From positions 3,100,001 to 3,164,000 of the forward strand of contig NZ_CP049867.1 of the NCBI RefSeq assembly GCF_011299595.1: a stretch of 64,000 nucleotides of DNA, read 5' to 3'. The DNA is from Nocardioides sp. HDW12B (lineage in GTDB: Bacteria > Actinomycetota > Actinomycetes > Propionibacteriales > Nocardioidaceae). The stretch's first letter is position 1. Every line of letters begins with the position of its first letter. Positions 43,237 through 53,489 of this stretch are shown here, piece after piece. The notes beneath the pieces are model-generated. The model worked only from the letters and a program-made list of their open reading frames with translations. It was not told where the DNA came from and searched no databases. The translations under genes and the position numbers were made by a program.

Positions 43237-43296
43237 GCTCCGACCCTAGGACCTGGCTGGTCGCCGGGCCCCGGGTCCGCCTCTACAGTGGCCGCC

Positions 43297-44004
43297 ATGA
43301 GCACCCACATCGGCGCCGAGCCCGGCCAGATCGCCCCCCACGTCCTGATGCCCGGCGACCCGCTGCGTGCGAAGTGGATCGCCGAGACCTTCCTCGACGA
43401 CGCCACCTGCTACTCCGAGGTGCGCGGGATGCTCGGCTACACCGGCACCTTCGAGGGACGGCCGGTCTCGGTGCAGGGCTCGGGCATGGGGCTGCCCTCG
43501 TTCTCGATCTACGCCACCGAGCTCTTCAACGACTACGGCGTGCAGTCGGTGGTCCGGGTCGGCTCCTGCGGCGCACTGTCGCCGGACCTCGCGGTGCGGG
43601 ACGTCGTGATCGCCTCGGGCGCCTGCACGGACTCGTCGATGAACCGGATCCGGTTCGAGGGCCTCGACTACGCCCCCGTCGCCGACTTCGACCTCCTGCG
43701 GCGCGCCTACGACGCCGCCCAGGACCAGCCCGTCACCTCGAAGGTGGGTCTGCTGCTGAGCAGCGACTCCTTCTACCACCCGCGCCCGGAGCTGACCACG
43801 CGGATGGCGGAGTACGGCGTGCTGGCGATCGAGATGGAGGCGAGCGCGCTCTACACCCTCGCCGCGAAGTACGGCCGGCAGGCGCTGGCCATCTGCACCG
43901 TCAGCGACCACATCCTCACCGGCGAGGAGACCACCGCCGTCGAGCGGCAGGAGACCTTCACCCACATGGTCCACATCGCGCTCGCCGCCCTCCCCTCCGC
44001 CTGA
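43297..44004 (+). CDS. deoD: Purine-nucleoside phosphorylase DeoD type, 235 aa
   Basis: The DeoD pattern is clear: [12 protein letters not shown] at the phosphate site, [16 protein letters not shown], an EMEASALY segment binding ribose, and CTVSDH with the catalytic Asp. Length matches the hexameric bacterial enzyme. It splits purine (deoxy)ribonucleosides with phosphate for salvage. ATG at 43297 lies 7 bases after TACAGT (43284-43289), so leaderless. Convergent with adnB. Confidence 0.93.
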   Translation: MSTHIGAEPGQIAPHVLMPGDPLRAKWIAETFLDDATCYSEVRGMLGYTGTFEGRPVSVQGSGMGLPSFSIYATELFNDYGVQSVVRVGSCGALSPDLAVRDVVIASGACTDSSMNRIRFEGLDYAPVADFDLLRRAYDAAQDQPVTSKVGLLLSSDSFYHPRPELTTRMAEYGVLAIEMEASALYTLAAKYGRQALAICTVSDHILTGEETTAVERQETFTHMVHIALAALPSA

Positions 44005-44018
44005 CCCGGCCGGCGGTC

Positions 44019-47000
44019 TCAGGAGGGACGCAGCAGCGCCTCGAGACCGGCACGGTCGGGCAGGTCGTCGACGACGACGAGGTCGTCGTCGCGCACGTAG
44101 TAGAACGCGGCCCGCACCTTCTCCAGGGGTACGCCGTGCAGCTCGCTCCAGGCGACCCGGTAGACGGCCAGCTGGACCGGGTCGGCGGTGTGGGCCCGGT
44201 TGGTCTTCCAGTCCACGACGAGCACGGACCCGTCGGGCTCCTCGAAGACGGCGTCGATCCGGCCGCGGACCACCTGGCCGGCCAGCACCACCGCGAACGG
44301 CGGCTCGACCGCGAGCGCCCGCCGCTCCCCGAAGACGCCCTCGCGGAACCGGGTCACCAGGGCGGCGAGGTCGGACTCGCCCTCGACCGCCTGGTCGGCC
44401 CGCCCGCTGAGCTCGTCGGGGTCGACCAGGAGCTCCTGGCGCGCCGGCCCGAGGTAGCCCTCGACCCAGGCGTGGAAGCGGGTGCCGAAGCGCGCCGCCG
44501 GTGAGGGCGGGCGGGGCATGGGACGGGCCAGGGAGGCGGCGAAGCCCTCGGGGTCGGAGCGCAAGGAGGCGAGGGCGGTGGCGGACAGCGCGCTCGGCAG
44601 GGCCAGCTCCACCTCGAGCACCCGGCGGGCGCGGGCCTCGGCCACGAGCCGCTCGATCTCGGCGTCCCAGCGCTCGACGTCGGCCAGCTCGACCAGCGTC
44701 AGGTCGGGCTCCTCGACCGGGCCCGCCCTCACCTCGTCCCGCACCGCGCGGACCAGCGCCGCCGCCTCGTGGCGCCGTGCGGTCTCGGCGGTGTGGGCGC
44801 TGCGCGGCCAGGGCACCTCGGTGGACCCCGAGGTGAACGGGTTGGGCGACTTCGGCTCCGGCATCTCCGGCCACTCCGGCAGGGGCCCGGTCCGGACGCC
44901 GGTCGCCACCTCGTCCTCGAGCAGCCCGCGCAGGGTGCGCTGGTAGTCCGAGGGCCCGTGGATCCGGCTCGTCTGCCCCCAGACGTAGGAGCTGACCCAG
45001 AGCTCGTGACGCGGCCGGGTGAAGGCGACGTACGCCAACCGGGCCTCCTCGGCGCTCTCGTAGGTCTTCCACTGCGTCTTGAACGCGTCGAACTCCGCCT
45101 TGCTCACGCCGTCGAGCACCGGGAGGTCGGCGGCGTCACCGCGCAGCTCGAACGGCAGCGACGGCGCCGTGGTCACCCAGGTCGGGCGGGTCTGCGAGGT
45201 CGGGAACTTCTGCTGCGCGACCCCGACGCAGAAGACGACGTCCCACTCCAGGCCCTTGGAGCGGTGCACGGTGAGCAGCTTGACGCTGTCGGCCTCCGAC
45301 GGCGTCGCCTGGTCGAGGCCGGTGCCGTCCTCGCTCTCGGCCTGCAGGTAGCCGAGCAGGGCCGGCAGCGACACGTCGCCGTCGACGGCCTGGAACTCGG
45401 CGACCGCCTTGACGAAGAGGTCGAGGTTGTCGCGGCGGGCCGCGGCCGCGGGACTGACCGAGGACGCCAGCTCGACGTCGAGCCCCGAGGTGTCGATGAT
45501 GCGGCGCACCAGGTCGAGCAGCGGCTCGCCGGCGTGCTGGCGCATCCGCCGCAGCTCCGCGGACAGCTCGCCGAAGCGCTCCACGGCCTCCGCGGAGTAC
45601 GCCGCGGCGCCGGGGTCGTCGAGCGCGTCGGCCAGCGCCGGGATCTCGGTCGGGTCCGACCCCGCGACGGCGTCGGCGAGCTCCTCGTCGACCGAGCGGT
45701 CGCGGTCCCGGTCGGCGGGCCCGCGGACCACGGTCAGCTCACGGGCGCGCCGCCCGAGCAGCGCGAGGTCGCGGGGGCCGATCGCCCACCGCGGACTGGT
45801 GAGCAGGGTGAGCAGCGAGGCGTTGTCGGACAGGTCGTGCAGCAGGCTGAGGGTGGCGACCACCTCGCTGACCTCGGGCAGGCCGAGCAGCCCGTTGAGG
45901 CCGACGATCTCGACGGGCACCTCGGCGTCGGTCAGCGACCCGAAGACGCGGGCGGCGTACTTGTTGTCCCGCACCAGCACCGCGACGTCCTTCCACGCCC
46001 GCTCACCGCCGCCGGGGTTGGGGCGCTCCCGCGCGGCGCGGATGGCGCCGGGCAGCCAGGCCAGCTCGTGCTCGTCGTGCTCGAAGGCCTCCGCGTGGAG
46101 GTCCCCCGGTGTCGCGTCGGGCGGTGGCTCGAGGGGCAGGACGCGCAGGTCGACGGGGGTGATCGGCTCGGGCATGGCGGCGACCATGCGGTTGGCGAGC
46201 TCGAGGATCCGGGAGCCGGACCGCCGGTTGACCGTGAGCGAGTGCTGGGTGACCGCGGTCGAGCCGTCGGCGACGGGGAAGCTCTCGCCGAAGCGGATGA
46301 TGTTCGACACCGACGCGCCGCGCCAGCCGTAGATCGCCTGGTTGGGGTCGCCGACCGCCATGACCGCGTGCCCCCGCCCCCCGCGCGGACCCGTGCCGGG
46401 CGCGGGACCGGAGAACAACCGCGACAGCAGCAGCGCCTGGGCGACCGAGGTGTCCTGGTACTCGTCGAGCAGCACCACCCTGAAGCGGCCCCGCTCGATC
46501 TCCCCCACCTCGGGGCACTCGGTGGCGAGGCGGGCGGCGAGCTCGATCTGGTCGGAGAACTCCATGAGGCCGAGGCCGCGCTTGAGCGCGCGGTACTCGC
46601 GGACCAGCCCGAGCAGCTCGGCCCGCTCGCCGAACTTGGCGGCGCACTTGCGGGCGTCCGCGACGTAGGTCTTCCGGGTCTCGGTCGCGACGAGCTCGTC
46701 GACCAGCGGTCCCCAGTGCTCCTGCACCCGGTCGACGTCGTCGGGGTCGACCAGGTGCTCGCTCATCGCGGAGTCGAGCGTGAGCATCCAGCCGATGACG
46801 GTCTCGGGGTGGTCGGACAGCAGCGTGACCGGGGCGGAGTGGCGCGCCACCACCCGGGCCGCGAGCTGGAAGCGCGAGGCGTCCGCGACCACCCGGGTGT
46901 CGGGCTCGTGCCCGATGCGCAGGCCGTGGTCGCCGAGCAGGGCGGCGGCGTACGAGTGGTAGGTCGACACGGTCGGCTCGAGCACCTCGGGCTCGTCCTC

Positions 47001-47330
47001 CCCGGCGGTGCCCGGGCGCCCGGGCTCCGGCAGGATGCCGGCGGCGGTCAGCGTCTCGCGGACCCGGGTGGCGAGCTCGGAGGCGGCCTTCGAGGTGAAG
47101 GTCAGACCCAGGACCTCCTCGGGGCGGACCTGGCCGGTGCCGACCAGCCACACGACCCGCGCCGCCATGAGGGTGGTCTTGCCGGAGCCGGCCCCGGCGA
47201 TCACGACGGCCGGCTCCAGCGGAGCGGTGACCGCGGCGAACTGCTGGGCGCTGAGCGGGTAGTCGGCGCCCATGAAGCGCTGCAGTGCCTCGGGGGTGTC
47301 GAGGACGGGCGGGGCAGGTGTGCTGCTCAC
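44019..47330 (-). CDS. adnB: Helicase-nuclease subunit AdnB, 1103 aa
   Basis: GTG at 47330 overlaps the adnA stop (GTGA); the open frame continues far upstream only as a shadow of adnA. The N-terminal UvrD-like motor has Walker A GAGSGKTT at 46-53, a DEYQDTS motif II and YVAFTRPRHE motif VI. A C-terminal RecB-family nuclease has VVDWKTNR with the Asp and Lys of the active site and no Cys cluster. AdnAB resects double-strand breaks in actinobacteria in place of RecBCD. The motor of AdnB is the main translocase in the studied mycobacterial enzyme. Confidence 0.93.
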   Translation of the reverse strand: MSSTPAPPVLDTPEALQRFMGADYPLSAQQFAAVTAPLEPAVVIAGAGSGKTTLMAARVVWLVGTGQVRPEEVLGLTFTSKAASELATRVRETLTAAGILPEPGRPGTAGEDEPEVLEPTVSTYHSYAAALLGDHGLRIGHEPDTRVVADASRFQLAARVVARHSAPVTLLSDHPETVIGWMLTLDSAMSEHLVDPDDVDRVQEHWGPLVDELVATETRKTYVADARKCAAKFGERAELLGLVREYRALKRGLGLMEFSDQIELAARLATECPEVGEIERGRFRVVLLDEYQDTSVAQALLLSRLFSGPAPGTGPRGGRGHAVMAVGDPNQAIYGWRGASVSNIIRFGESFPVADGSTAVTQHSLTVNRRSGSRILELANRMVAAMPEPITPVDLRVLPLEPPPDATPGDLHAEAFEHDEHELAWLPGAIRAARERPNPGGGERAWKDVAVLVRDNKYAARVFGSLTDAEVPVEIVGLNGLLGLPEVSEVVATLSLLHDLSDNASLLTLLTSPRWAIGPRDLALLGRRARELTVVRGPADRDRDRSVDEELADAVAGSDPTEIPALADALDDPGAAAYSAEAVERFGELSAELRRMRQHAGEPLLDLVRRIIDTSGLDVELASSVSPAAAARRDNLDLFVKAVAEFQAVDGDVSLPALLGYLQAESEDGTGLDQATPSEADSVKLLTVHRSKGLEWDVVFCVGVAQQKFPTSQTRPTWVTTAPSLPFELRGDAADLPVLDGVSKAEFDAFKTQWKTYESAEEARLAYVAFTRPRHELWVSSYVWGQTSRIHGPSDYQRTLRGLLEDEVATGVRTGPLPEWPEMPEPKSPNPFTSGSTEVPWPRSAHTAETARRHEAAALVRAVRDEVRAGPVEEPDLTLVELADVERWDAEIERLVAEARARRVLEVELALPSALSATALASLRSDPEGFAASLARPMPRPPSPAARFGTRFHAWVEGYLGPARQELLVDPDELSGRADQAVEGESDLAALVTRFREGVFGERRALAVEPPFAVVLAGQVVRGRIDAVFEEPDGSVLVVDWKTNRAHTADPVQLAVYRVAWSELHGVPLEKVRAAFYYVRDDDLVVVDDLPDRAGLEALLRPS

Positions 47331-50300
47331 GACATCACCGACCCGGACGTCTTGGTCGGGCAGAGCAGCTCGAAGGCGCAGTAGCGGCAGTGCGTGCCCT
47401 CGACGGCGGGGAACTCCTCGTCGCGCACCCGGCGGACGGCCGACTCGATCTGCACCTCGACCGGGCGCCGGCCGGACTCGTCCGGCTGCTGCGGCGCCTG
47501 CTCCTGCACCTTGACCCGCCCGCCCACCTCCTGGCGCAGCTGCACGAGCTCGGCTCCGCCGGGCTCGGCCCCGCGCCCGAGCGCCTCGCGGAACGCCCCC
47601 GCCTCGGCGGCCAGCTGGTAGAGACCGAGCTGGGCGTTCTCGCGGACGTCGCTGGCGCGCGGCGGGTTCTTCGAGGTCTTGAAGTCCACCACGACGACCC
47701 GCCCCTCGCTGTCGACCTCGACCCGGTCGGCGGAGCCGTTGAGGCGCACCGTCGTGCCGCCGACCTCGACGTCGACGGTGAAGCTCTGCTCGCTGGCGAC
47801 GTGGGTGCGCGGGTTGGCCGTCTGCCACGTGAGGTAGCGGGTCAGCGCGGCCCGCACCTCGGCGTACTCCTTGACGCTGGACCAGGGCGTGCGGAAGGCG
47901 ATCTGGCCCCAGACCGCGGAGACGTGCTCCATCAGGGTGTCGACGCCCACGCCCGCGGGCTCGCCGAACTCGCCCTGCACTACCCGGTCGACGAGCGTGT
48001 GCACGACGTTGCCGAAGCCCTGGGCCTGGCTGGAGGCGACGACGCCACCCGCCTCGCGGGACAGGAACCACTGGGTCGGGCAGGTCAGCAGGCCGTCGAG
48101 CATGGAGGCGCTGACCGAGAGCGGGGCGTCGGGGTCGCGCACGGGCGCGGGGGCGGCGGTCCAGTCGCGCAGGCCCCACCAGCGGTCCGGGTCGGCGGCC
48201 GGCACCAGCAGGCTGCCGCTCACGGGTCCCGTGGCGGAGCCGCTCGACTCCTCCGGGCCCGACCCGAGCCGCAGGTCGGCGAGCCGGGCCAGACGCAGCG
48301 CCGCAGCCCGCCGTACGGCGTCGTTGGTCGCCGGATCCGCGACGGTGCGCCGCAGCTCGGCGACCAGACCGTCGAGGGTGAGCGGACGACGGGGGCGGCC
48401 CTGCACCACCTCCGCGTCCTTGCCGAGATCCGCGAGGAACCGCGACGGCTGCTCGCCGTCGTCGTCGGGCGAGGCGACCGCGGTGACGACCAGGCGCTGG
48501 CGGGCCCGGGTGCAGGCGACGTAGAAGAGCCGGCGCTCCTCGGCGAGCAGGGCCCGGGTCTCGACGGGCGGCAGCTCCCCCTCGGCCCCGAGCCGGTCGG
48601 AGGCGAGCAGCGTCGACCGGCGCCGCAGGTCGGGCCAGGCACCCTCCTGCACGCCGTGGAGGACGACGAGTCGCCACTCCAGCCCCTTGGAACGGTGAGC
48701 GGTGATCAGCCGGACGGCCTCGCCACGCACCCCGCGGTCGGCGAGGGAGTCGGAGGGGATCTGCTGGGCCGACAGCGTCTCGAGGAACACCGCGGCCGTG
48801 GTGTGGCCGCGCTGCTCCTCCGCCTTGGCCGCCTCCTCGAAAAGCGCCACGACCGCGTCGAGGTCGCGGTGGGCCCGCATCGCGCCCGACCCGCCGGAGG
48901 TGGCCAGCGTGCGCAGCTGCTCGGGCCACCGGGTGCCCGACCACAGCGTCCACAGCACCTCCTCGGCGGTGGCCCCGGCGGTCGCGAGCGCGGCGGTGCG
49001 GCGCAGCAAGGCGGCGAGCCGCCGGACCTTGTCCGTGCCGCGCCCCGTCGGCAGGCCGTCGAGGAGCGAGGGGTCGAGCACGGCGCACCGCACGAGCTCC
49101 CGGCTCGAGCGGGGCCGGCCGCCGTCGGCGAGCACCTGCTGCTTCTCGCGCCGGTGCAGCGCCCGGGCCATCAGCCGGATCTCGGCGGCGTCGAGCCCGC
49201 CGAGCGGCGAGAGCAGCAGGCCCTCGGCCCGCTCCGCGTCGACGTGGTGCGGGTCCTGGGGGTCGTCGGTGTCGAGGTGGAGGGCGGCCGACAGCGCGTC
49301 CAGCAGCGGCTGGGTGCCCGACTCCGCCACCAGCGGGGTGTCGTCGGCGCCCACCTCGACCGGCACGCCGGCCGCGACCAGGTTGCGCCGCAGCACCGGG
49401 ATGCTGGCGCGTCCCGAGCGGACCAGCACCGCCATCTCCGACCAGGGCACCTCGTCCTCGAGGTGCGCCCGCCTCAGCAGGTCGGCGACGTGCTCGACCT
49501 CGGCGCGGGCGGTGTCGTAGTGGCGGACCTCGACCCGCCCAGGACCCAGCGGGCCCTCGACCGGGAGCGGCTCGCGGAACGCCCGGAAGGCGTCGGTCGG
49601 GATGGCGCCGGTGGTGGGCAGGGTGGCGGCGATCCGCCGCGACGCGGTCAGCAGCCGCGGCCCGAAGCGTCGGGTCGTCTGGAGCGCGACGACCGGGGCG
49701 CGCCCGCCGTCGCGGGCGCGGAACTCGTCGGGGAAGTCGAGGATGCCGCGGACCTCGGCGCCCCGGAAGCCGTAGATCGACTGGTCGGGGTCGCCGACGA
49801 CCACGAGGTTGCGGCCGTCGCCGGCCAGCGCCCGCAGCAGCGCCACCTGGGAGGGGTCGGTGTCCTGGTACTCGTCCACGAGGACCCACTGGTAGCGCGC
49901 GCGCAGGTCGCGCTGCACCTCAGGACGCGCGGCCAGGCCTGCCGCCCGGGTGACGAGGTCGGCGTAGTCGAGGGCGCTCTCGGAGTCGAGGACGTCGAGG
50001 TACTGCTCGAGGAACTGCCCGCCGGCCACCCACTCCGGACGGTTCGCCGCCTTGCCGGCGGTGACCATGTCGACCGGGTCGAGCCCCCGCTCGCGGGCGC
50101 GGGCGAGCAGCATCTGCACCTCGCGGGCGAAGCCGCGCGTGCGGCGGGCCGGCGCGAGCGCGTCGGGCCAGGCCACGGACTCGGGCGTCGGCTCCAGGAG
50201 GCGCCGCACCACGACGTCGGCCTGGGGCGCGGACAGCAGCCGCAGCGGGGCGGCGTACGCCTCGACCGGGGCGTGACGGCGCACGAGCGAGTAGGCGAAG

Positions 50301-50599
50301 GAGTGGAAGGTGGCGCTCAGCGACGAGCCCAGCGTGCGGCCGAGCCGGGCGGTGACCCGGTCGCGCAGGCTGTCGGCGGCCTTGCGGCTGAAGGTCAGCG
50401 CCAGCACCTGGTCCGGCGCGACGCCGCGCCGCTCGACGAGGTCGACGACGAGCTCGACCAGCGTGGTCGTCTTGCCCGTGCCCGGCCCCGCGAGCACGAG
50501 CAGCGGCCCGGCGTCGTGCGCCAGGACGGCCTTCTGCGAGGTGTCCAGCTGCGGGGGCGGCGCGGCGGGCGGCGGTCCGGCCAGGGTGTACGTCGTCAT
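47327..50599 (-). CDS. adnA: Helicase-nuclease subunit AdnA, 1090 aa
   Basis: The UvrD-like motor begins with Walker A GPGTGKTT at 38-45, then VDEYQDTDP, GDPDQSIYGFRG and TAHRSKGLEW. The C-terminal nuclease has VVVDFKTSK, framed by cysteines (one in LTCPTQW, then C-x2-C-x5-C near the end) that bind an iron-sulfur cluster as in AddB/AdnA. ATG at 50599 matches family length; the open frame beyond it is a shadow of the divergent CoA transferase. It is first in the adnA-adnB operon. Confidence 0.92.
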   Translation of the reverse strand: MTTYTLAGPPPAAPPPQLDTSQKAVLAHDAGPLLVLAGPGTGKTTTLVELVVDLVERRGVAPDQVLALTFSRKAADSLRDRVTARLGRTLGSSLSATFHSFAYSLVRRHAPVEAYAAPLRLLSAPQADVVVRRLLEPTPESVAWPDALAPARRTRGFAREVQMLLARARERGLDPVDMVTAGKAANRPEWVAGGQFLEQYLDVLDSESALDYADLVTRAAGLAARPEVQRDLRARYQWVLVDEYQDTDPSQVALLRALAGDGRNLVVVGDPDQSIYGFRGAEVRGILDFPDEFRARDGGRAPVVALQTTRRFGPRLLTASRRIAATLPTTGAIPTDAFRAFREPLPVEGPLGPGRVEVRHYDTARAEVEHVADLLRRAHLEDEVPWSEMAVLVRSGRASIPVLRRNLVAAGVPVEVGADDTPLVAESGTQPLLDALSAALHLDTDDPQDPHHVDAERAEGLLLSPLGGLDAAEIRLMARALHRREKQQVLADGGRPRSSRELVRCAVLDPSLLDGLPTGRGTDKVRRLAALLRRTAALATAGATAEEVLWTLWSGTRWPEQLRTLATSGGSGAMRAHRDLDAVVALFEEAAKAEEQRGHTTAAVFLETLSAQQIPSDSLADRGVRGEAVRLITAHRSKGLEWRLVVLHGVQEGAWPDLRRRSTLLASDRLGAEGELPPVETRALLAEERRLFYVACTRARQRLVVTAVASPDDDGEQPSRFLADLGKDAEVVQGRPRRPLTLDGLVAELRRTVADPATNDAVRRAAALRLARLADLRLGSGPEESSGSATGPVSGSLLVPAADPDRWWGLRDWTAAPAPVRDPDAPLSVSASMLDGLLTCPTQWFLSREAGGVVASSQAQGFGNVVHTLVDRVVQGEFGEPAGVGVDTLMEHVSAVWGQIAFRTPWSSVKEYAEVRAALTRYLTWQTANPRTHVASEQSFTVDVEVGGTTVRLNGSADRVEVDSEGRVVVVDFKTSKNPPRASDVRENAQLGLYQLAAEAGAFREALGRGAEPGGAELVQLRQEVGGRVKVQEQAPQQPDESGRRPVEVQIESAVRRVRDEEFPAVEGTHCRYCAFELLCPTKTSGSVMS

Positions 50600-50674
50600 C
50601 GGGACCCATCCCAGCACGCACCGTCGACACAACCCAGGCACGCCCCCTCGGCACCGGCGGCTAGCGTTCCCAGG

Positions 50675-51880
50675 ATGCAGCCCCCGACGCAGCCCATCGG
50701 CCCCCTCGCGGGAGTCCTCGTCGTCGACCTGACCCGCGCCCTGGCCGGTCCGCACGCCACCATGATGCTGGGCGACCTCGGCGCCCGTGTGGTCAAGGTC
50801 GAGGCCCCGGGCCACGGTGACGACTCCCGGACCTGGGGCCCGCCGTTCCTCGAGCGCGACGGCGAGCGGACCTCGACGTACTTCCTGGCGGCCAACCGCA
50901 ACAAGGAGTCGCTGACGCTCGACCTCAAGGACACGAGCGAGGGCGGGGACCGGGCCGTGCTGGAGGAGCTCGTCCGGCGCGCCGACGTGCTGGTCGAGAA
51001 CTTCCGGGTCGGCGTGATGGACCGTCTCGGGCTGGGCGTCGATCGCCTCCACGAGCTCAACCCCGGTCTCGTGGTCCTGTCGATCACGGGATTCGGGCAC
51101 GACGGCCCGGAGGCGATGCGGGCCGGCTACGACCAGATCGCGCAGGGCGAGGGTGGCCTGATGAGCCTCACCGGCGACACCGACCCCACCAAGACCGGCG
51201 TCCCGATCGCGGACCTGCTGGCAGGGATGAACGGCGCCTACGGGGTGGCGGCAGCGCTGTTCGAGCGGGAGCGGGCGCGCGCCGCGGGCGAGCCGGCGCC
51301 GGGGCGGGTGGTGCGCACCAGCCTGCTGTCGAGCGTGGTGGGCGTGCACGCCTACCAGGGCACCCGGTGGACCGCCGGCCACGAGGTGCCGGGGCTCCAG
51401 GGCACCCACCACGCGGCGATCGCGCCGTACGGCCTGTTCCACACGGCCACCTCGCCGGTCCAGGTGGCGTGCGGCAGCGAGGGGCTGTGGCGTGCGTTCG
51501 CGCCGGTCGTCGGCCTCGACCCGGCCGAGGCGCGGTTCGCGACCAACCTCGACCGCGTGACGAACCGCGAGGAGCTGACCGCCGCGATCGAGGCGGCGAT
51601 GGCCGACGCCCCCGCGGAGGACTGGCTGGAGCGGCTCGCCTCGGCGGGCGTGCCGTCGGGGAAGGTGCGGTCGGTCGACGACGTCTACCGCTGGGAGCAG
51701 ACGCTCTCGCAGGGCCTGCTGATCGGCGTCGAGCACCCGGTGCACGGGACGGTGCAGCTGCCCGGGTCGGCGCTGCGGCTCGACGACCAGCCGTTCTCCG
51801 GCGGGCGCGCGGAGCACCTCGCCCCGCCGCTGCTGGGCCAGCACGACGCGGCGCTGCGCGGCGAGCTCGGCTTCGGCTGA
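50675..51880 (+). CDS. CaiB/BaiF family CoA transferase, 401 aa
   Basis: Family III CoA transferase pattern: DLTRALAGPHATMMLGDLGARVVKVE at the N-terminus (positions about 18-43), NRNKESLTLDLK, an RADVLVENFR segment, and GYDQIAQG-GGLMSLTG with the Asp that forms the acyl anhydride. A C-terminal small domain is present. The substrate is unknown; no acyl-CoA pathway genes adjoin. ATG at 50675 lies 7 bases after TAGCGT (50662-50667), so leaderless. Divergent from adnA. Confidence 0.9.
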   Translation: MQPPTQPIGPLAGVLVVDLTRALAGPHATMMLGDLGARVVKVEAPGHGDDSRTWGPPFLERDGERTSTYFLAANRNKESLTLDLKDTSEGGDRAVLEELVRRADVLVENFRVGVMDRLGLGVDRLHELNPGLVVLSITGFGHDGPEAMRAGYDQIAQGEGGLMSLTGDTDPTKTGVPIADLLAGMNGAYGVAAALFERERARAAGEPAPGRVVRTSLLSSVVGVHAYQGTRWTAGHEVPGLQGTHHAAIAPYGLFHTATSPVQVACGSEGLWRAFAPVVGLDPAEARFATNLDRVTNREELTAAIEAAMADAPAEDWLERLASAGVPSGKVRSVDDVYRWEQTLSQGLLIGVEHPVHGTVQLPGSALRLDDQPFSGGRAEHLAPPLLGQHDAALRGELGFG

Positions 51881-51914
51881 GGCCAGGCCCGCGGGCGGCC
51901 CCGGTCGACCGGGG

Positions 51915-52850
51915 TCAGCCGGGGACGACCCGGGTGCCGCTGCTCCCGGCGACGGCGTCGCCGAGGGCGTGGAGCGAGGTGATGACCCCGGTGCCTCCGC
52001 CCCGCTCGACGAAGTCGCAGACCGCGGCGACCTTCGGCCCCATCGACCCCGCCGGGAGCCGCTCGCGGGACGCGATCTCGCGCATCCGGCTGGCGGTGAC
52101 CTCGCCGACCGGCTCCTCCGCGCCGGTCCCCCAGCCGGTCACCACGTGCGGCACGTCGGTCGCGACCACGAGCAGGTCGGCGGCCAGGTGCACCGCCACC
52201 ACGGCCGCGGTCAGGTCCTTGTCGACGACCGCCTCGACCCCGCGCCACGACCGGTCGGGCTCACCGACGACCGGGACGCCGCCGCCCCCGGAGCAGACGA
52301 CGACGAAGCCGGCCGCCAGCAGGGCGTCCGCCGCGGGGGCGTCGACGCAGTCGCGTGGTGCGGGTGAGGGCACGACGCGCCGCCAGCCCCTGCCGGGGGT
52401 GTCGACGAATTGTTGTCCGTGTGACTTCAACACTTCGGTCTCGTCGATGTCGAGGTAGCGCCCGATCGGCTTCGAGGGTGCGAGGAACCCCGGGTCGTCG
52501 GCCGAGACGAGCGTCCGCGAGACGAGCGTCGCCGTACGACGGGAGCTGCCGCGGCGAGCCAACGCACCGTCGAGGGCGTTCATCAGGGTGAACCCGATGG
52601 TCGCCTGGGTCTGGGCCACGCACCAGTCGAGCGGGATCGGCGCCACCGCGTGCGCGGCCAGCTCGTTCTTGACCAGCAGGTTGCCGACCTGGGGACCGTT
52701 GCCGTGGGTCAGGACGACCTCGTGGCCGGCGACCACGAGGTCGGCGATCGGCTCCGCGGCCTCCGCCACCGCGGCCTGCTGGTCCTCCACGCGCGCCCGC
52801 CCGTCCGGCGACGACAGGGCGTTGCCGCCGAGGGCGATGACGATGCGCAT
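51915..52850 (-). CDS. arcC: Carbamate kinase, 311 aa
   Basis: The amino-acid kinase fold is clear from ALGGNAL at residues 6-12, LTHGNGPQVG, a SGGGGVP segment and VVDKDLTAA. Carbamate kinase makes ATP from carbamoyl phosphate (arginine, agmatine, allantoin or oxamate breakdown). No arginine deiminase or ornithine transcarbamylase gene is nearby. It begins 9 bases after the MBL-fold gene, so it seems to be third in the mscR operon. A DUF2877 gene of the oxamate carbamoyltransferase type lies 6 kb away. Confidence 0.9.
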   Translation of the reverse strand: MRIVIALGGNALSSPDGRARVEDQQAAVAEAAEPIADLVVAGHEVVLTHGNGPQVGNLLVKNELAAHAVAPIPLDWCVAQTQATIGFTLMNALDGALARRGSSRRTATLVSRTLVSADDPGFLAPSKPIGRYLDIDETEVLKSHGQQFVDTPGRGWRRVVPSPAPRDCVDAPAADALLAAGFVVVCSGGGGVPVVGEPDRSWRGVEAVVDKDLTAAVVAVHLAADLLVVATDVPHVVTGWGTGAEEPVGEVTASRMREIASRERLPAGSMGPKVAAVCDFVERGGGTGVITSLHALGDAVAGSSGTRVVPG

Positions 52851-52859
52851 GCGGGAGCC

Positions 52860-53489
52860 TCAGCGGCCCAGGGCCTCGGCCTCCGCGCCGATCGTGGTGT
52901 CGTCGCCGTGACCGGTGTGCACCACGGTGTCGTCGGGCAGCGGGAAGAGCCGCGTCCTGATCGACTCCTTGATGACGTCGGCGTCGCTGAAGGACCGCCC
53001 GGTCGCGCCGGGACCGCCCTGGAACAGGGTGTCCCCGGTGAAGACGGCGCCCAGGTCGGGGGCGAAGAAGCAGACCGCACCCGGGGCGTGGCCCGGGGTG
53101 TGGAGGACGGTCAGCTTGATGCCGCCGACGTGCAGGTCCTGGTCGTCGCTCAGGTCGACGTCCCAGAGCAGGTCGGGGTGGGTCAGCTCCCACAGCGGCT
53201 TCTCGTCGGGGTGCAGCAGGATCGGCGCCCCGGTCGCCTCACGGAGCTCCGGGGCGACCCGCACGTGGTCGTCGTGCGCGTGGGTGCAGAGGATGGCGGC
53301 GAGCTTGCGACCACCGACCACGTCGAGGATCTTCTCGGTGTCGTGGGGGGCGTCGATGACGACGCACTCCTCCTCGTTGCCGATGACCCAGACGTTGTTG
53401 TCGACCTCGTGGGTCTCGCCGTCGAGCGAGAAGGTGCCGGAGGTGACGACGTGGTCGAGGCGGACGCCGTCGGAGTGCGACATGGCCAT
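52860..53489 (-). CDS. MBL-fold hydrolase next to mycothiol-dependent formaldehyde dehydrogenase, 209 aa
   Basis: Metallo-beta-lactamase fold with THAHDDH metal motif, HTPGHAPG and FTGDTLF. ATG at 53489 overlaps the mscR stop (TGATG); ATG at 53483 is also in frame. Pairing with mscR is conserved in actinobacteria (Rv2259/Rv2260), so it is proposed to hydrolyse S-formylmycothiol, by analogy with the glutathione pathway. Direct proof of the substrate is not visible here. Confidence 0.85.
   Translation of the reverse strand: MAMSHSDGVRLDHVVTSGTFSLDGETHEVDNNVWVIGNEEECVVIDAPHDTEKILDVVGGRKLAAILCTHAHDDHVRVAPELREATGAPILLHPDEKPLWELTHPDLLWDVDLSDDQDLHVGGIKLTVLHTPGHAPGAVCFFAPDLGAVFTGDTLFQGGPGATGRSFSDADVIKESIRTRLFPLPDDTVVHTGHGDDTTIGAEAEALGR

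Noticed and set aside
44019..49889. One 1956-residue helicase gene
   Set aside because: The part upstream of 47330 is the shadow of adnA; GTG at 47330 overlaps the adnA stop and gives the normal AdnB length.
51899..51914. 16-base palindrome between the CoA transferase and carbamate kinase genes
   Set aside because: Perfect but loopless and in very GC-rich sequence; could be a weak bidirectional terminator, not strong enough to annotate.
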